DNA of 32,867 nt from Candidatus Zixiibacteriota bacterium (lineage in GTDB: Bacteria > Zixibacteria > MSB-5A5 > UM-FILTER-46-8): positions 1-32,867 of the forward strand of contig WJIJ01000146.1 of assembly GCA_014730345.1 (NCBI GenBank), written 5' to 3'. Below, one piece after another: positions 32,573 to 32,867 of this stretch; within the stretch, counting starts at the first letter, position 1, and each line of letters starts with the position of its first letter. Position numbers and translations under genes: made by a program. The notes under the pieces are model-generated. The model was not told the DNA's origin. It ran no database searches and worked only from the letters and a program-made list of their open reading frames with translations.

Positions 32573-32867
32573 TTATTTCAACAGCGTCGTCCTTCTTGTG
32601 AATACGTCATCGCCGGAAGTTAGTTTAAAAAAATATATACCTGATGATAATTCCCAAGCATTCCATTGAAATGATTTTTCTCCGGTTTCTTCGAAATTGC
32701 TTAAAAGCGTTGCCACACGCTGTCCAAGCATATTGTACACTTCGAGGGTTATGTAGGAATCATACTCAAGGTTAAAAGTTATGATAGTTGATGAATTAAA
32801 CGGATTAGGGTAATTCACCGGAACAGCGAATGCTTTGGAAACCTCGTTCTCTTCGACGAAAACCGGA
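32573..32867 (-). CDS. C-terminal sorting domain of a secreted protein (5' partial)
   Basis: The frame is open to the end of the window, so only the last 98 codons are present. Residues NYPNPFNSSTIITF open a type IX-secretion-like C-terminal domain, followed by LEVYNMLGQRVATLL, GEKSFQWNAWELSSGIYFFKL and a final RTTLLK. In the FCB group this domain is recognised at the outer membrane, removed, and replaced by surface anchoring. The nature of the enzyme or adhesin that carries it lies outside the window. Confidence 0.9.
   Translation of the reverse strand, partial: PVFVEENEVSKAFAVPVNYPNPFNSSTIITFNLEYDSYITLEVYNMLGQRVATLLSNFEETGEKSFQWNAWELSSGIYFFKLTSGDDVFTRRTTLLK

Overview
The window looks like chromosomal DNA of an uncultured, Gram-negative, probably anaerobic and motile bacterium of the FCB (Fibrobacteres-Chlorobi-Bacteroidetes) group. 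The reasons are a TonB-dependent receptor, several SPII lipoproteins, two secreted proteins with type IX-secretion-like C-terminal sorting domains (one with the NYPNPFN signature), and a cluster of Fe-S MinD ATPases and NifX-type proteins typical of anaerobes. A Zixibacteria/KSB1/Marinimicrobia-like lineage is my best guess, but it cannot be proved from one window. I see no tRNA, rRNA, CRISPR array, transposase or phage gene.

Layout. 1-3750: the 3' part of a TonB receptor, a PD40 beta-propeller lipoprotein and an alpha/beta hydrolase. 3760-7118: a two-gene sensory operon, a solute-binding protein followed by a methyl-accepting chemotaxis protein, with a clear terminator and no transporter genes. 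7365-11479: a secreted PNGase F-type glycoamidase whose end overlaps a convergent BioB-like radical SAM gene, then a secreted CBM9-like protein. 11745-14991: a MacA/MacB-type efflux operon of adaptor, ATPase and permease. 15101-19817: an exported protein of unknown function, a small DUF4177-like membrane protein, an exported metallo-beta-lactamase-fold (MBL) hydrolase and, divergent from it, an exported ankyrin-repeat/MBL fusion. 19910-25939: DinB-like protein, serine hydrolase, GNAT acetyltransferase divergent from an AraC/GyrI regulator, and an orphan NERD-nuclease/SF1-helicase protein. 26184-31827: the most interesting region. 31995-32867: an NTF2-like lipoprotein and the C-terminus of a secreted protein.

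The 26-32 kb region, all on the minus strand, is a sigma-54-controlled cluster. It holds a PAS/AAA+/Fis enhancer-binding regulator followed by a nine-gene operon: NifX-like, NifX-like, DUF5320, Gly-rich zinc ribbon, ferredoxin-containing MinD ATPase, single-domain response regulator, NifX-like, and a second ferredoxin-containing MinD ATPase, counted below gene by gene as eight intact genes plus a PAS-domain remnant. In content it resembles the orange-protein (ORP) system of Desulfovibrio. A -24/-12 promoter with exact GG-N10-GC spacing lies just before the operon. Two 16-bp inverted-repeat sites, 31 bp apart, lie about 110 and 145 bp upstream of the predicted transcription start. Directly after the operon, in DNA with no annotated gene, is a 53-codon remnant of a second PAS-domain gene that matches the regulator in this window.
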